Origin: Roseibium porphyridii
GTDB taxonomy: Bacteria; Pseudomonadota; Alphaproteobacteria; Rhizobiales; Stappiaceae
Reading direction: 5' to 3'
Assembly: GCF_026191725.2 (NCBI RefSeq)
Contig: NZ_CP120863.1
Span: 5,126,001 to 5,190,000, forward strand
DNA length: 64,000 bases
How positions within the stretch are numbered: the first letter of the stretch is position 1; every line of letters starts with the position of its first letter. The notes below the pieces were generated by a model. It made no database searches and was not told the DNA's origin. It saw only the letters and a program-made list of their open reading frames with translations. This document shows positions 47,330 through 55,209 of this stretch, piece after piece. A program made the translations under genes and the position numbers.

Positions 47330-47400
47330 TAGATTTCGGCCCAAAGCGGTCATTGGTGTCTCGTGCAACAAACGTCCACTTCGAGCCCAAAGTGCAAATT
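47330..47400. repeat. Degenerate dispersed repeat, left copy
   Basis: A 60-70 bp segment containing TCTCGTGCAACAAA-CGTCCACTTCGAGCCCAAAG. It matches TCTCTTGTGCATAAAAGGTCCGTTCTGAGCCCAAAT near 51390 in order and spacing, with several differences. Confidence 0.4.
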
Positions 47401-47683
47401 ACTGCACCGTGTATCAATGCCGGAAGTGCGCAGGAACCGGACTTTGCAAACTCGTAGACGGCACTACCAATCTCATTCGATGTGGCCCCGAAGCTGTCGT
47501 TGATCGCAGCCTCCGATGCTGCAATGCAGTTTCTTCGAAGCGGACCCTAGTCGAACCAGAACCATTCACGCGCTTTAGACGACCCCAATTTTGGGAATTG
47601 TGTATCCTCGTGACCTGGCCAGAGCTTCCCTAAATTCAACATCAGAACTTGAAGTGGTCACCATAACCGCTTAAGAAATGAAG

Positions 47684-47700
47684 GTGGGTATTGTACCCAC
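47684..47700. promoter_or_regulatory. Putative autoregulatory operator of the HTH gene
   Basis: GTGGGTA-TTG-TACCCAC, a perfect 7-bp inverted repeat 43 bp before the HTH start codon. It is the only strong palindrome in front of the operon. Confidence 0.65.
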
Positions 47701-47743
47701 TCAAGCAAGGCAACGGACTTCTACCAGTTGAGAAGGGTTATTC

Positions 47744-48199
47744 ATGATCGCAGCAGGACAGGTCCAGAAACTTACTGATTTGACCGCCAACCAGTTGCGT
47801 GAGTGGTCACAACGGCGCGACCTTGTACCACCAGACGTCGAAGCACAGGGGCCGGGTCGCCCAGCTCTTTATAGCTGGCAGACAGTATTGTTGCTTCGGT
47901 TGGCTGTCGTCTTGCGAGAGAAGTTTAAAATTGAGTTGCAAGCTCATAAAGATCTACTCCACGCATTGCGTGATCTCTTTTCCGGTGCTCCGTTTCCAAC
48001 ACTGCGTGGCTCCATGCTTGCTCTCCGTGCCATGGAGCACGGCGAGATAGTCCCAGAGGGTATGGTCCGCGTGGGTAGTGATGACGCAGATACCCTGTTC
48101 CTGCGTCTTGATCCGCATCTCGACGTTTTGGAGGCCGAATTTTCGCCACAAGATCAAAGCGACCAGTTTCCATTGTTTCGTGCGGTGCAGGTTCGATGA
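47744..48199 (+). CDS. MerR-like helix-turn-helix regulator of a defence-like operon
   Basis: 151 residues. Residues about 8-60 form a MerR-type winged helix (LTDLTANQLREWSQRRDLVPPDV ... GRPALYSWQTVLLLRLAVVLRE). The remainder is predicted helical and mixed, with an acidic end, and matches no ligand domain I recognise. AAGGG precedes the ATG. The stop overlaps the methyltransferase start (ATGA), and a perfect palindrome lies upstream, so it probably controls its own operon. Confidence 0.75.
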   Translation: MIAAGQVQKLTDLTANQLREWSQRRDLVPPDVEAQGPGRPALYSWQTVLLLRLAVVLREKFKIELQAHKDLLHALRDLFSGAPFPTLRGSMLALRAMEHGEIVPEGMVRVGSDDADTLFLRLDPHLDVLEAEFSPQDQSDQFPLFRAVQVR

Positions 48200-50694
48200 A
48201 CGCGCTTGCCTCCATAAAGAGTGGACTTCGTGAAATCGGCTATGAAGCCGAGGCGATGCATCATGCCTATAGTTTTGCAGATGTACTCGAACAAGGCGCG
48301 ACCACTCGAACGGTTGCCCTTGCAGCCTTCACTCAAACACCTGAATCCTTTCGGTCAGCAGCATTTGGGGTTGTTCAGAATGAACCGAACAGCGCCTCCG
48401 CGATCATGGCAAACAGAGCTCTTGGCGCTCCCATCTTTTTTTCCATTGACGATGAAGATGTTGGGGTGTGGGCAGTGGACGCACGCAATGCGCCTCGTCT
48501 CATCGAACGTCTGCCAGTTGAGAAATTGCCCGACCTGTTCGCACGCAATCGCGAAATTTGGAGCCCACAGGCGTTACATCGGGCAAAATCCGTAAGCCTT
48601 CCCCGCGATGCAGTTCAGACTGATTTTATCGATTTGGGCTTGCTGCCTGCGATTGAGCAAGAAGTGCAGCTTAAGCTCCACCAAACTATGGCAGAAGTCC
48701 TCGAACTACTAATGCCCCAGAACAGCGATCAAGATGATGAAAAAGCAGCTTTCCGGCTAACTTTCCGTTTGCTTGCTGCAAAAATCCTCATTGACCGAGA
48801 GCACCCAGCGGCCGCAGGTTGGGAGGCTGATGATGTAGAAACGGTCTTGGAAGGAATACAAGGCTACTACGGTCTCAAGCTCCTTGGAGCTGACGTGGCT
48901 AATGTCAAAGCAGATCATGTTTCAGCAGCTTGGGCGCGATTGAGAAGCGCGATTACTTTGCGGAACATATCCTCGGACAGTCTTGCATTTGTCTATGAAA
49001 ATACACTGGTAACCGCTGATACCCGAAAGCTCTTTGGTACGCATAGCACGCCCCGGTCAATTGCAGAGTATGTGCTCCGGCGGATCAATCTATCACGCTT
49101 CGACCCTAAAGCTGTGAGGATTGCTGAGCCTTTTGCTGGTGCTGGTATATTTTTAGTTGCAGCCATTCGTGAACTTCGTGATCTATTGCCTCACAGTTGG
49201 TCTGCAGAACGGCGTCATCAGTTCTTAGTGGAACGTCTGATAGGAGCTGAACTCGACGTATTCGCGTGCGAAGTTGCAACGCTTTCACTTATTTTGGCCG
49301 ATTACCCTAACGCCAATGGCTGGCACGTGGGTTCGATAGACCTATTTGAGCAGAACGAACTCGAAGAGTTCCTCACGGACTCAACCATCGTTCTCTGCAA
49401 TCCACCATTTGAAGACTTTTCGAAGGCTGAAAGAAATGATTATCCGAAAGCCGTTACTACCTCGCCGTCTAAAGGAATGGTCGCGCTTAGCGCCGCCATA
49501 GACGCCGCACCGGAGGCCCTCGGTTTTGTGTTGCCACGCGGTGTACTTCAGCAGAGCAAATACAAAAAGCTTCGAAAGCGGCTTGCAGCCACCTTTGAAA
49601 GCATCGAGCTGGTTTCGCTACCTGATCGAATCTTCGAAAAAGCTTCGTTTCCGTGTGCTCTGGTAATCGCAACGGACCGCCGACAAAAAGCAGACATTTC
49701 GAAACCTGTAAGACTAACATCGAAAGCTGTGTCGGATGCAGACGGAAAGAAATTCCTTACTTGTGGCGCGGTGACGTCAACACGCCAAGTATTTCGGACC
49801 GCACAGACAGGTGATTTATGGATCGGGGAACTGGCCTCACTATGGACATATCTTGAAGACAACCCACGGCTGGGAAACTACGCGGAAATTGCTCGGGGTC
49901 TGGAATGGCGTTCTCAAAGGGCTGGTGTATTAGACGAACCGGGACCAATGGCAAAGCGCGGGGTCTATAGACCCATCGACAGCCTTGCTCCATACCGTCT
50001 GAGAAATCCAGTTTGGCTCAACTCAGATCCTGCTCAAAATTACAGACGAGGACCTTTGGGGAGGCCTTGGGATGCGCCGAAGGTCCTTATTAATAAAAGC
50101 CGTGTTTCTCGAGGTCATTGGCGACTTGCCGCAGCGGCTGATGAGAATGGACTTTGGGCATCCCAGAAGTTCATTGGAGTTTGGCCTTCCGCTGAGTATG
50201 ATATTTATGTGCTCGCAGCGGTCCTTAATGGACCATTAGCTAATGCATTTGTCACTGAACACTCAACTGATCACGACTTCACCAACGTGATGCTCTCAAG
50301 CATGCCGTTGCCGACTAAGTTGGATACTGAAGCGATCAAGGAAGCAGTTCTTGAGTATCAAGATGCTATTGACCAACAGCAGCAAACACTGCTCTCCAAC
50401 GATGATTACAACGAAAGACTGAATAGCCTCCTTTTGTGGATCGATGCGCTCATCCTAGACGGTTATGATCTTCCGCCGCGCCTCGAGCGACAACTACTCA
50501 CCTTTTTTGACGGCCATGAACGGCCAGTTCAACATAATTTTCAAGGCTGGTTACCGGAGGATACGAAGGGATATGTTCCTCTATATGAACGACTAACAAG
50601 CGACGAAAAAACCAACCGTGGAAGCTGGGTGCTTGATGTGTTCAAACCCGTGCCTGATGAAGAGAATGACGCAATTGCAAGGTTTATCGCTTGA
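48196..50694 (+). CDS. Adenine-specific DNA methyltransferase-like protein (type IIG/ISP-like, no nuclease seen)
   Basis: 832 residues. The core methylase has FGTHSTPRSIAEYVL (280-294), SAM motif I EPFAGAG (311-317) and catalytic motif IV NPPF (402-405), as in N6-adenine enzymes. The C-terminal half (about 540-830) resembles a target-recognition region of TaqI/Eco57I type. The N-terminal about 270 residues are unassigned; I see no PD-(D/E)xK motif or helicase. Codon use is AT-richer than the surroundings, suggesting transfer. It overlaps the HTH gene by 4 bp and the PIN gene by 1 bp. Confidence 0.78.
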   Translation: MNALASIKSGLREIGYEAEAMHHAYSFADVLEQGATTRTVALAAFTQTPESFRSAAFGVVQNEPNSASAIMANRALGAPIFFSIDDEDVGVWAVDARNAPRLIERLPVEKLPDLFARNREIWSPQALHRAKSVSLPRDAVQTDFIDLGLLPAIEQEVQLKLHQTMAEVLELLMPQNSDQDDEKAAFRLTFRLLAAKILIDREHPAAAGWEADDVETVLEGIQGYYGLKLLGADVANVKADHVSAAWARLRSAITLRNISSDSLAFVYENTLVTADTRKLFGTHSTPRSIAEYVLRRINLSRFDPKAVRIAEPFAGAGIFLVAAIRELRDLLPHSWSAERRHQFLVERLIGAELDVFACEVATLSLILADYPNANGWHVGSIDLFEQNELEEFLTDSTIVLCNPPFEDFSKAERNDYPKAVTTSPSKGMVALSAAIDAAPEALGFVLPRGVLQQSKYKKLRKRLAATFESIELVSLPDRIFEKASFPCALVIATDRRQKADISKPVRLTSKAVSDADGKKFLTCGAVTSTRQVFRTAQTGDLWIGELASLWTYLEDNPRLGNYAEIARGLEWRSQRAGVLDEPGPMAKRGVYRPIDSLAPYRLRNPVWLNSDPAQNYRRGPLGRPWDAPKVLINKSRVSRGHWRLAAAADENGLWASQKFIGVWPSAEYDIYVLAAVLNGPLANAFVTEHSTDHDFTNVMLSSMPLPTKLDTEAIKEAVLEYQDAIDQQQQTLLSNDDYNERLNSLLLWIDALILDGYDLPPRLERQLLTFFDGHERPVQHNFQGWLPEDTKGYVPLYERLTSDEKTNRGSWVLDVFKPVPDEENDAIARFIA

Positions 50695-51191
50695 TGGACC
50701 ACATTCTTCTCGACACGAATTTTGTGTCCGTACTGTTTGATCCTCGACGCCCAAATTACAACGCCGTTGAGGCTCGTGCCCAAGCATTTGGAAAAACTGA
50801 CCTTGTCTATCTCTCAGCCATTGTTTTGGCGGAGCTTCGCTACGGAATGGAAGCGGCTCAACGCCTTGGACAAGACGTCTCCAATATCCGCAGAATCCTC
50901 ACTCAAGCTGGATCATTTCCGCTAGCAGAAGTCGGCCGCCACACTTCCGAGGCCTACGGAGACGTCAAGTCTCGGCTTGCAGATCACTACTTAGATATGT
51001 CACGCCGCATACCGAGATGGTTGGAAGATTGGTCGGATCGAGCTTCCAGCAAAACCCTTCAAGTAGATGAAAATGACCTTTGGATTGTGGCGCAGGCCAT
51101 TGAGCGAGACTACCTACTGGTAACAAGTGACCAACGTCTGGCGGATCGGTTTTGTCCAGCCATTCCGGAACTCAGGATATCAGTGGTCTAG
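50694..51191 (+). CDS. PIN-domain nuclease (VapC-like)
   Basis: 165 residues from ATG 50694, which overlaps the methyltransferase stop (TGATG); a TTG one codon earlier is less likely. The four acidic residues of the PIN active site are present: D7 (LLDTN), E47 (LAELRYG), D128 (ENDLWIVAQA) and D146 (TSDQRLA). VapC-type proteins cut RNA. No VapB-like antitoxin gene is adjacent; the partner in the operon is instead a methyltransferase and an HTH protein. Confidence 0.85.
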   Translation: MDHILLDTNFVSVLFDPRRPNYNAVEARAQAFGKTDLVYLSAIVLAELRYGMEAAQRLGQDVSNIRRILTQAGSFPLAEVGRHTSEAYGDVKSRLADHYLDMSRRIPRWLEDWSDRASSKTLQVDENDLWIVAQAIERDYLLVTSDQRLADRFCPAIPELRISVV

Positions 51192-51541
51192 CGTGCTGCA
51201 TAATGTCTCCTTTAGTTCGAAACGATTGCAAAACCACATCCGCAGCGAATGACCGCTTTTCGCGGGCTCTTTCGGATCGCTCAGATGCTGTGGCGGCAAA
51301 CGTCATGTCCGCTTTGGGCTGAGACCGGTCCTCAACAACCATTGAACCTACGGCAGCAAAGTCCGCGAAGCAGTCTCTGCTCTCTTGTGCATAAAAGGTC
51401 CGTTCTGAGCCCAAATTGCGTGATGCTGCGCGTTTCGCCAAGGCCAGCTTTTCCGGCCCTTGCGATCTTTAGAGTTGTAGCGGAAGCTCATTTCAAGACG
51501 CGAATTTGAGGTAGAGATGTCAGTGATAGTACAGCCAGTAG
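51192..51541. other. Non-coding stretch after the PIN gene
   Basis: 350 bp up to the transposase remnant. It carries copies of a degenerate GTCCGCTTTGGGCTGA-like element, at about 51230-51320 and 51355-51425. No gene with a ribosome site is visible. Confidence 0.45.
51355..51425. repeat. Degenerate dispersed repeat, right copy
   Basis: Same element and orientation as 47330-47400, followed by AATTGCGTGATGCTGCGC where the left copy has a similar GCAAATTACTGCAC. Together they flank the HTH-methyltransferase-PIN operon. Confidence 0.4.
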
Positions 51542-51769
51542 CCGAGCATGATCGACAAAAAGTCGCGGAGCAACCGGAACGAGAGCGATCATGCCGCTAT
51601 GAAGCCGCTGTTTGGGTATCGTCAGAGCTTTCAGTCTTTGAAATCAGCCAAAACGACACTGAGCGGGATCGAGACGATAAGAACAATCAAACGCGGTTAC
51701 ATCCAGAACAGAAATCCAGGCATCCGCGGCGAGATCCAGTTCATCAGCCAGCTCTTCGAAATAGCATGA
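51542..51769 (+). pseudogene. IS6-family transposase remnant (C-terminal end)
   Basis: The frame reads SDHAAMKPLFGYRQSFQSLK SAKTTLSGIETIRTIKRG and ends QLFEIA, which follows the end of IS6/IS26-type transposases (EQDHR.IK..., GF.SF.SA..T..GIE..H.I.KGQ). The catalytic N-terminal part is missing and a stop codon lies just upstream of the remnant. No terminal inverted repeats were identified. Confidence 0.6.
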
Positions 51770-51833
51770 CCCAATGCGCCGCATCGACAATTGCGCACCT
51801 CAAAAAACGAACGCACCAATCCCGGAGGACGAC

Positions 51834-52886
51834 ATGACAAAGATGACCAAACTGGCCCTAGCTGTCTTACCCTTTATGGCCATGAGCGGGCCGAGCCTTG
51901 CGCAGGATGTCACAATCACCCTGCAATCGGCTTTTCCGACCAGCCTTCCCGTCATCAATACGATCCGGCAGTTCGAAGCAGAGGTCGAGGCAGCCTCCGG
52001 CGGGACAATCCAGATCGAGCTGGCGGAACCTGGTGCGATTGTCCCACCGTTCGACATTCAACAAGCGGTCTCTGACGGCAAGATCGAAGCGGGCTATACC
52101 GCTGCGGCCTACCTTCATGGGTCCTTGCCCGTTGCGTCGTTTTTCACGTCGATGCCGTTCGGGCCGCAAGCGCTCGATTATATGGCTTGGTTCTACGAAG
52201 GCGGCGGGCTCGAGCTCAATCAGCGCATGTATGACGATGCGGGCTTTGACCTCGTGACTATGCCACTAACCTTCACCGGTATGGAATCGGGCGGCTGGTT
52301 CAACTCACCCATCGAAGGGACCAACGATTTTGCCGGGCTCAAGCTGCGCTGGTCCGGGCTTGCCTCGGAAGTGCTGGCAAGCCTGGGTGCGGATACCGTG
52401 CTGATCGCAGGTGGAGAGATCTTTCCATCGCTTGAAGGTGGCGTCATCGACGGGACCGAGTTCAGCTTTCCCCAGGTGGATCTTGCGCTTGGTTTTCCGG
52501 ACGTGGCTTCTTTCAACTATTTCCCCGGCTGGCACCAACCCTCGACGATGATTGAGTTGGTCATCAACCGCGACGTTTGGGACGGCCTGACAGACAGCCA
52601 GCGCACGATCATCGACATGGCGGCCAGAACCAACGCGATGCGTTCGGTCCTGCGGATGGAATACTCACAAGCCGCCGCCGTCGAGCAAATGGCAGAACAG
52701 GGCGTGGACGTCCGCCTTTACAGCCCCGAGACCCTGGACAGCCTCCGGGTAGCCTGGGACACGCTTGTCTCCGAGATGGCCGCGGCCGACCCCTTTGTGG
52801 CAGAGGTCTGGGACAGCTTGCAGGCCGCGCGAACACAAGAAGACACCTGGGACGCCTTAACCGTAACACCTATGCAGCGCCCATGA
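51834..52886 (+). CDS. dctP: TRAP transporter substrate-binding protein
   Basis: 350 residues from ATG 51834 (GGAGG upstream). The signal peptide MTKMTKLALAVLPFMAMSGPSLA is followed by a DctP-type fold, with LKLRWSGLASEVLASLGAD and GGEIFPSLEGGVIDGTEFSFPQ near the ligand arginine. The group binds organic acids. The membrane partners are missing: the next gene is cut after 16 codons, so this protein is an orphan unless another dctQM exists elsewhere. Confidence 0.87.
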   Translation: MTKMTKLALAVLPFMAMSGPSLAQDVTITLQSAFPTSLPVINTIRQFEAEVEAASGGTIQIELAEPGAIVPPFDIQQAVSDGKIEAGYTAAAYLHGSLPVASFFTSMPFGPQALDYMAWFYEGGGLELNQRMYDDAGFDLVTMPLTFTGMESGGWFNSPIEGTNDFAGLKLRWSGLASEVLASLGADTVLIAGGEIFPSLEGGVIDGTEFSFPQVDLALGFPDVASFNYFPGWHQPSTMIELVINRDVWDGLTDSQRTIIDMAARTNAMRSVLRMEYSQAAAVEQMAEQGVDVRLYSPETLDSLRVAWDTLVSEMAAADPFVAEVWDSLQAARTQEDTWDALTVTPMQRP

Positions 52887-52933
52887 TCGACCGTCCCAGC
52901 GCGATCCTTGGGCTTCTGCGCCCGTGGGGCTGA
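52883..52933 (+). pseudogene. dctQ: Truncated dctQ (start only)
   Basis: An ATG overlapping the dctP stop (ATGA) opens a frame MIDRPSAILGLLRPWG and then a stop. This is the expected position and style of a DctQ small permease N-terminus, and nothing further matches a TRAP permease. It is inferred to be the remaining tip of a deleted or replaced gene. Confidence 0.5.
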
Positions 52934-53379
52934 GACGAGCCTATTACACAACATGAAGCCGGGCCACAAAGGGCTCTGACCGGCCATCTTCTGCATTGCG
53001 ACATGAATTGAGTCGGAGCCGATGGTCCCGCCGCTCTTACTTCTTGGGCCAGCGGGATTTGGGCAAGCCAAACGCCCCTGGCCGTCAAGGGGAAGCCGCC
53101 GCCCTTCCCTACAGGCAACCCCATTAGACAGGGCCGTGTCCGCGGCTGCGCCTGTGGGCCACACTACCCTTGTCGAATAGCATTGCCTCGCCCCCTCCCG
53201 CGTTCACCACGTGGCAGATCAGCAGAACAGGCGGTTTCGCCGTCTGAACCTGCAAATCAGACCTGATTTTCTGAATGGGAAGTCAGATCAATCGACACAG
53301 TCCGCGGAAGCAAAATGGGGACGCTGACTCAGTTTATGACGCGAAGGTCAATTTCGTCTGACGTTCAACATGGGAAATA
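52934..53379. other. Non-coding stretch between broken dctQ and tRNA-Arg
   Basis: 446 bp with GC-rich character in the first half and no recognisable gene. It lies directly against the 3' end of the tRNA-Arg gene, where genomic islands commonly join. No integrase or tRNA-end duplicate was seen. Confidence 0.45.
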
Positions 53380-53456
53380 TGGCGCACCGGGGAGGATTCG
53401 AACCCCCGACCCCCAGATTCGTAGTCTGGTGCTCTATCCAGCTGAGCTACCGGTGC
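53380..53456 (-). tRNA. tRNA-Arg (anticodon ACG)
   Basis: 77 nt including an encoded CCA. Acceptor stem GCACCGG/CCGGTGC, D-arm GCTCAGCTGGATAGAGC, anticodon loop CTACGAA giving ACG, and T-arm GGGGGTTCGAATCCTCC are all standard. Its 3' end faces the accessory region on the left. Confidence 0.95.
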
Positions 53457-53685
53457 TTATAGGGCGAAGATCGTATCATCGGCCAGACTGGCATTTTCAG
53501 ATGATCGTCTTGCGGTGTTCAGGGCCGCTTTGTGTGCCCCGGACAGGGCGCTTACCTACTGCGGACAGGCGGGGAATGCAAGGAACTTTTTGAACTTTTT
53601 TTCAAGGAATTGTCACATCCCAAGCAAAGCCCTTGATTTCCTTCGATCCACCGCTTGAAGCCAGGGATTGTACACAGCCTGCGCC

Positions 53686-55158
53686 TCAGATTGCACGATC
53701 GGGCACTTCAAGACAGAAACAGGTGCCGGGCCTTGTGTCATCGAGTTTGATCTTGCCGCCGTGTGCCTTCAGGAGCTCCGCAACGATAGCCAGGCCAAGC
53801 CCGATGCCACCCTGCTTGGACCCGGAGTGAAATGCCTTGAAGAGCGCCGATTTGATGTTGTCCGGGATGCCGGGGCCGGTGTCGGATACGGTCACATGAA
53901 CGCATGTTCCCCTGCGCTCGGCTTCCAGCGTGATCCGCCGTACCAGCGTTTCGTCTTTTTCGGTTTCCAGGGCCTGAACTGCATTGCGAACAAGGTTGAG
54001 AAGAACACGGAAAATCTGCTCAGGATCCGCGTCGATCTCGATTTCGACCGGCACCTTGTTTTCAAAGGCCACGTTCTCATGATCCACCAGACCAAGCACG
54101 TCGGCGACATCGTCCCCTACCCGCTGCAACGCAAGGAGCCTGCGTTGCGGAGCGCTTTCCTGGGCCTTGCCGTAAGACATGACGGCCTGCGTGTAACCGA
54201 CGGCGCGGTCAAGCGTTGCCAGGATCTTTGGAGCAAGTCGGCTGACCGTCGGGTCGGGTACATGTTCCAGGCGTTCCAGGAACAATTGCGCGGAGGCCAG
54301 AAGGTTTCTCAGGTCGTGATTGATCTTGGAAACCGCGAGACCAAGATCGGCAAGACGCTGCTTTTGGTGCAACGCCCTTGAAAGGGCCTCTTCCATGGCG
54401 GCAAGGCGGATTTCCGCGTCCCCAAGTTCGTCGCGACGGCCTGAAATGCGCATGATGCGCGAACTGTCTTCAGGACTTTCAGCAAAGCGTTCCATGGACC
54501 GCGTCAGCCGGCGCAGCGGCCTGATGAAGAGTGCACGCAGCGTGATGTAGACAAGGCTTGCCGTGATAACGGAGATCACCAGGGACAACGCCAAAATGCG
54601 CCCGGAAAAGGCCAGCATGTCCTGTTGAAGAAGCGCAATCGGCAGCACGACGTCGACACGCTCGGTGTGCCCCATCTGCCCGGCGCCAATCACCCGCATG
54701 ACACCGTTGCCGCGATAGAAGAGCACCTCGAAACTGCCCACAATGGATGCCCAGGGGGTCACGTTGGCCATATCGATGACAACATCGACGTCACCGGGCA
54801 CGTCGCTCATGGCAATCAGGCTGCGGCGCGTTCCCTGGTCAAGCGAGATCGCAACGGCGCCCGTGGTGCGCAAGAGCTCTTCCTGAAGCCGCGGCGCGAT
54901 TGTGTTGGTCTCCGCCAGAACGGAGGCGGCCACGCCCGCGGTCGTCAAGCGATCCATCAGCCAGGTGTTGCGGAAGTTTGCTATCGACGGAACATAGATG
55001 AATACCTCGGCAAGCATGACGAACAGCACCGTCATCATCAACAGCTTGCCCGAAAGGCCACCGAACATATAGCGACCGACAAGATCGCTCTGGCCGGAGG
55101 AGCCGGCTTCATCTTTGGATGGGACAACCGACCCTTGCGGTGCGCCCTCATGCTTCAT
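53686..55158 (-). CDS. Membrane sensor histidine kinase
   Basis: 490 residues from ATG 55158 (GGGAAG upstream); a TTG five codons earlier is possible. Two transmembrane segments (about 40-60 and 195-215) flank a periplasmic domain, followed by HAMP, a HisKA-like helix with the phospho-acceptor in INHDLRN, and the ATP-binding boxes NLVRNAVQAL, DTGPGIP and GGIGLGLAIVAELL. No response regulator gene is adjacent, so its partner is elsewhere. Signal unknown. Confidence 0.88.
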   Translation of the reverse strand: MKHEGAPQGSVVPSKDEAGSSGQSDLVGRYMFGGLSGKLLMMTVLFVMLAEVFIYVPSIANFRNTWLMDRLTTAGVAASVLAETNTIAPRLQEELLRTTGAVAISLDQGTRRSLIAMSDVPGDVDVVIDMANVTPWASIVGSFEVLFYRGNGVMRVIGAGQMGHTERVDVVLPIALLQQDMLAFSGRILALSLVISVITASLVYITLRALFIRPLRRLTRSMERFAESPEDSSRIMRISGRRDELGDAEIRLAAMEEALSRALHQKQRLADLGLAVSKINHDLRNLLASAQLFLERLEHVPDPTVSRLAPKILATLDRAVGYTQAVMSYGKAQESAPQRRLLALQRVGDDVADVLGLVDHENVAFENKVPVEIEIDADPEQIFRVLLNLVRNAVQALETEKDETLVRRITLEAERRGTCVHVTVSDTGPGIPDNIKSALFKAFHSGSKQGGIGLGLAIVAELLKAHGGKIKLDDTRPGTCFCLEVPDRAI

Positions 55159-55209
55159 GTCTGATCTTCCCAAACTCGTCGGCCAATACGCGGCCCTTGC
55201 AGCAATCGA

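Larger units (their letters stand above)
46999..47743. other. Non-coding stretch with dispersed repeats, left flank of accessory region
   Basis: 745 bp without a convincing gene; short frames lack ribosome sites. At about 47330-47400 it contains a segment (TTCGGCCCAAAGCGG ... GTCCACTTCGAGCCCAAAG) that aligns in the same orientation with one at about 51355-51420, on the other side of the HTH-methyltransferase-PIN operon. Base composition becomes AT-richer toward the right. Confidence 0.5.

Noticed and set aside
47744..51191. Reading the operon as a complete type I or type III restriction system
   Set aside because: No HsdS, HsdR or helicase-nuclease gene is present and the methyltransferase shows no nuclease motif.
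50694..51191. Reading the PIN gene as a normal VapBC toxin-antitoxin pair
   Set aside because: No short antitoxin gene precedes or follows it; the adjacent upstream gene is the large methyltransferase.
51517..51837. A 106-codon frame over the transposase remnant
   Set aside because: The other frame matches the end of IS6-type transposases; this one is a shifted shadow.
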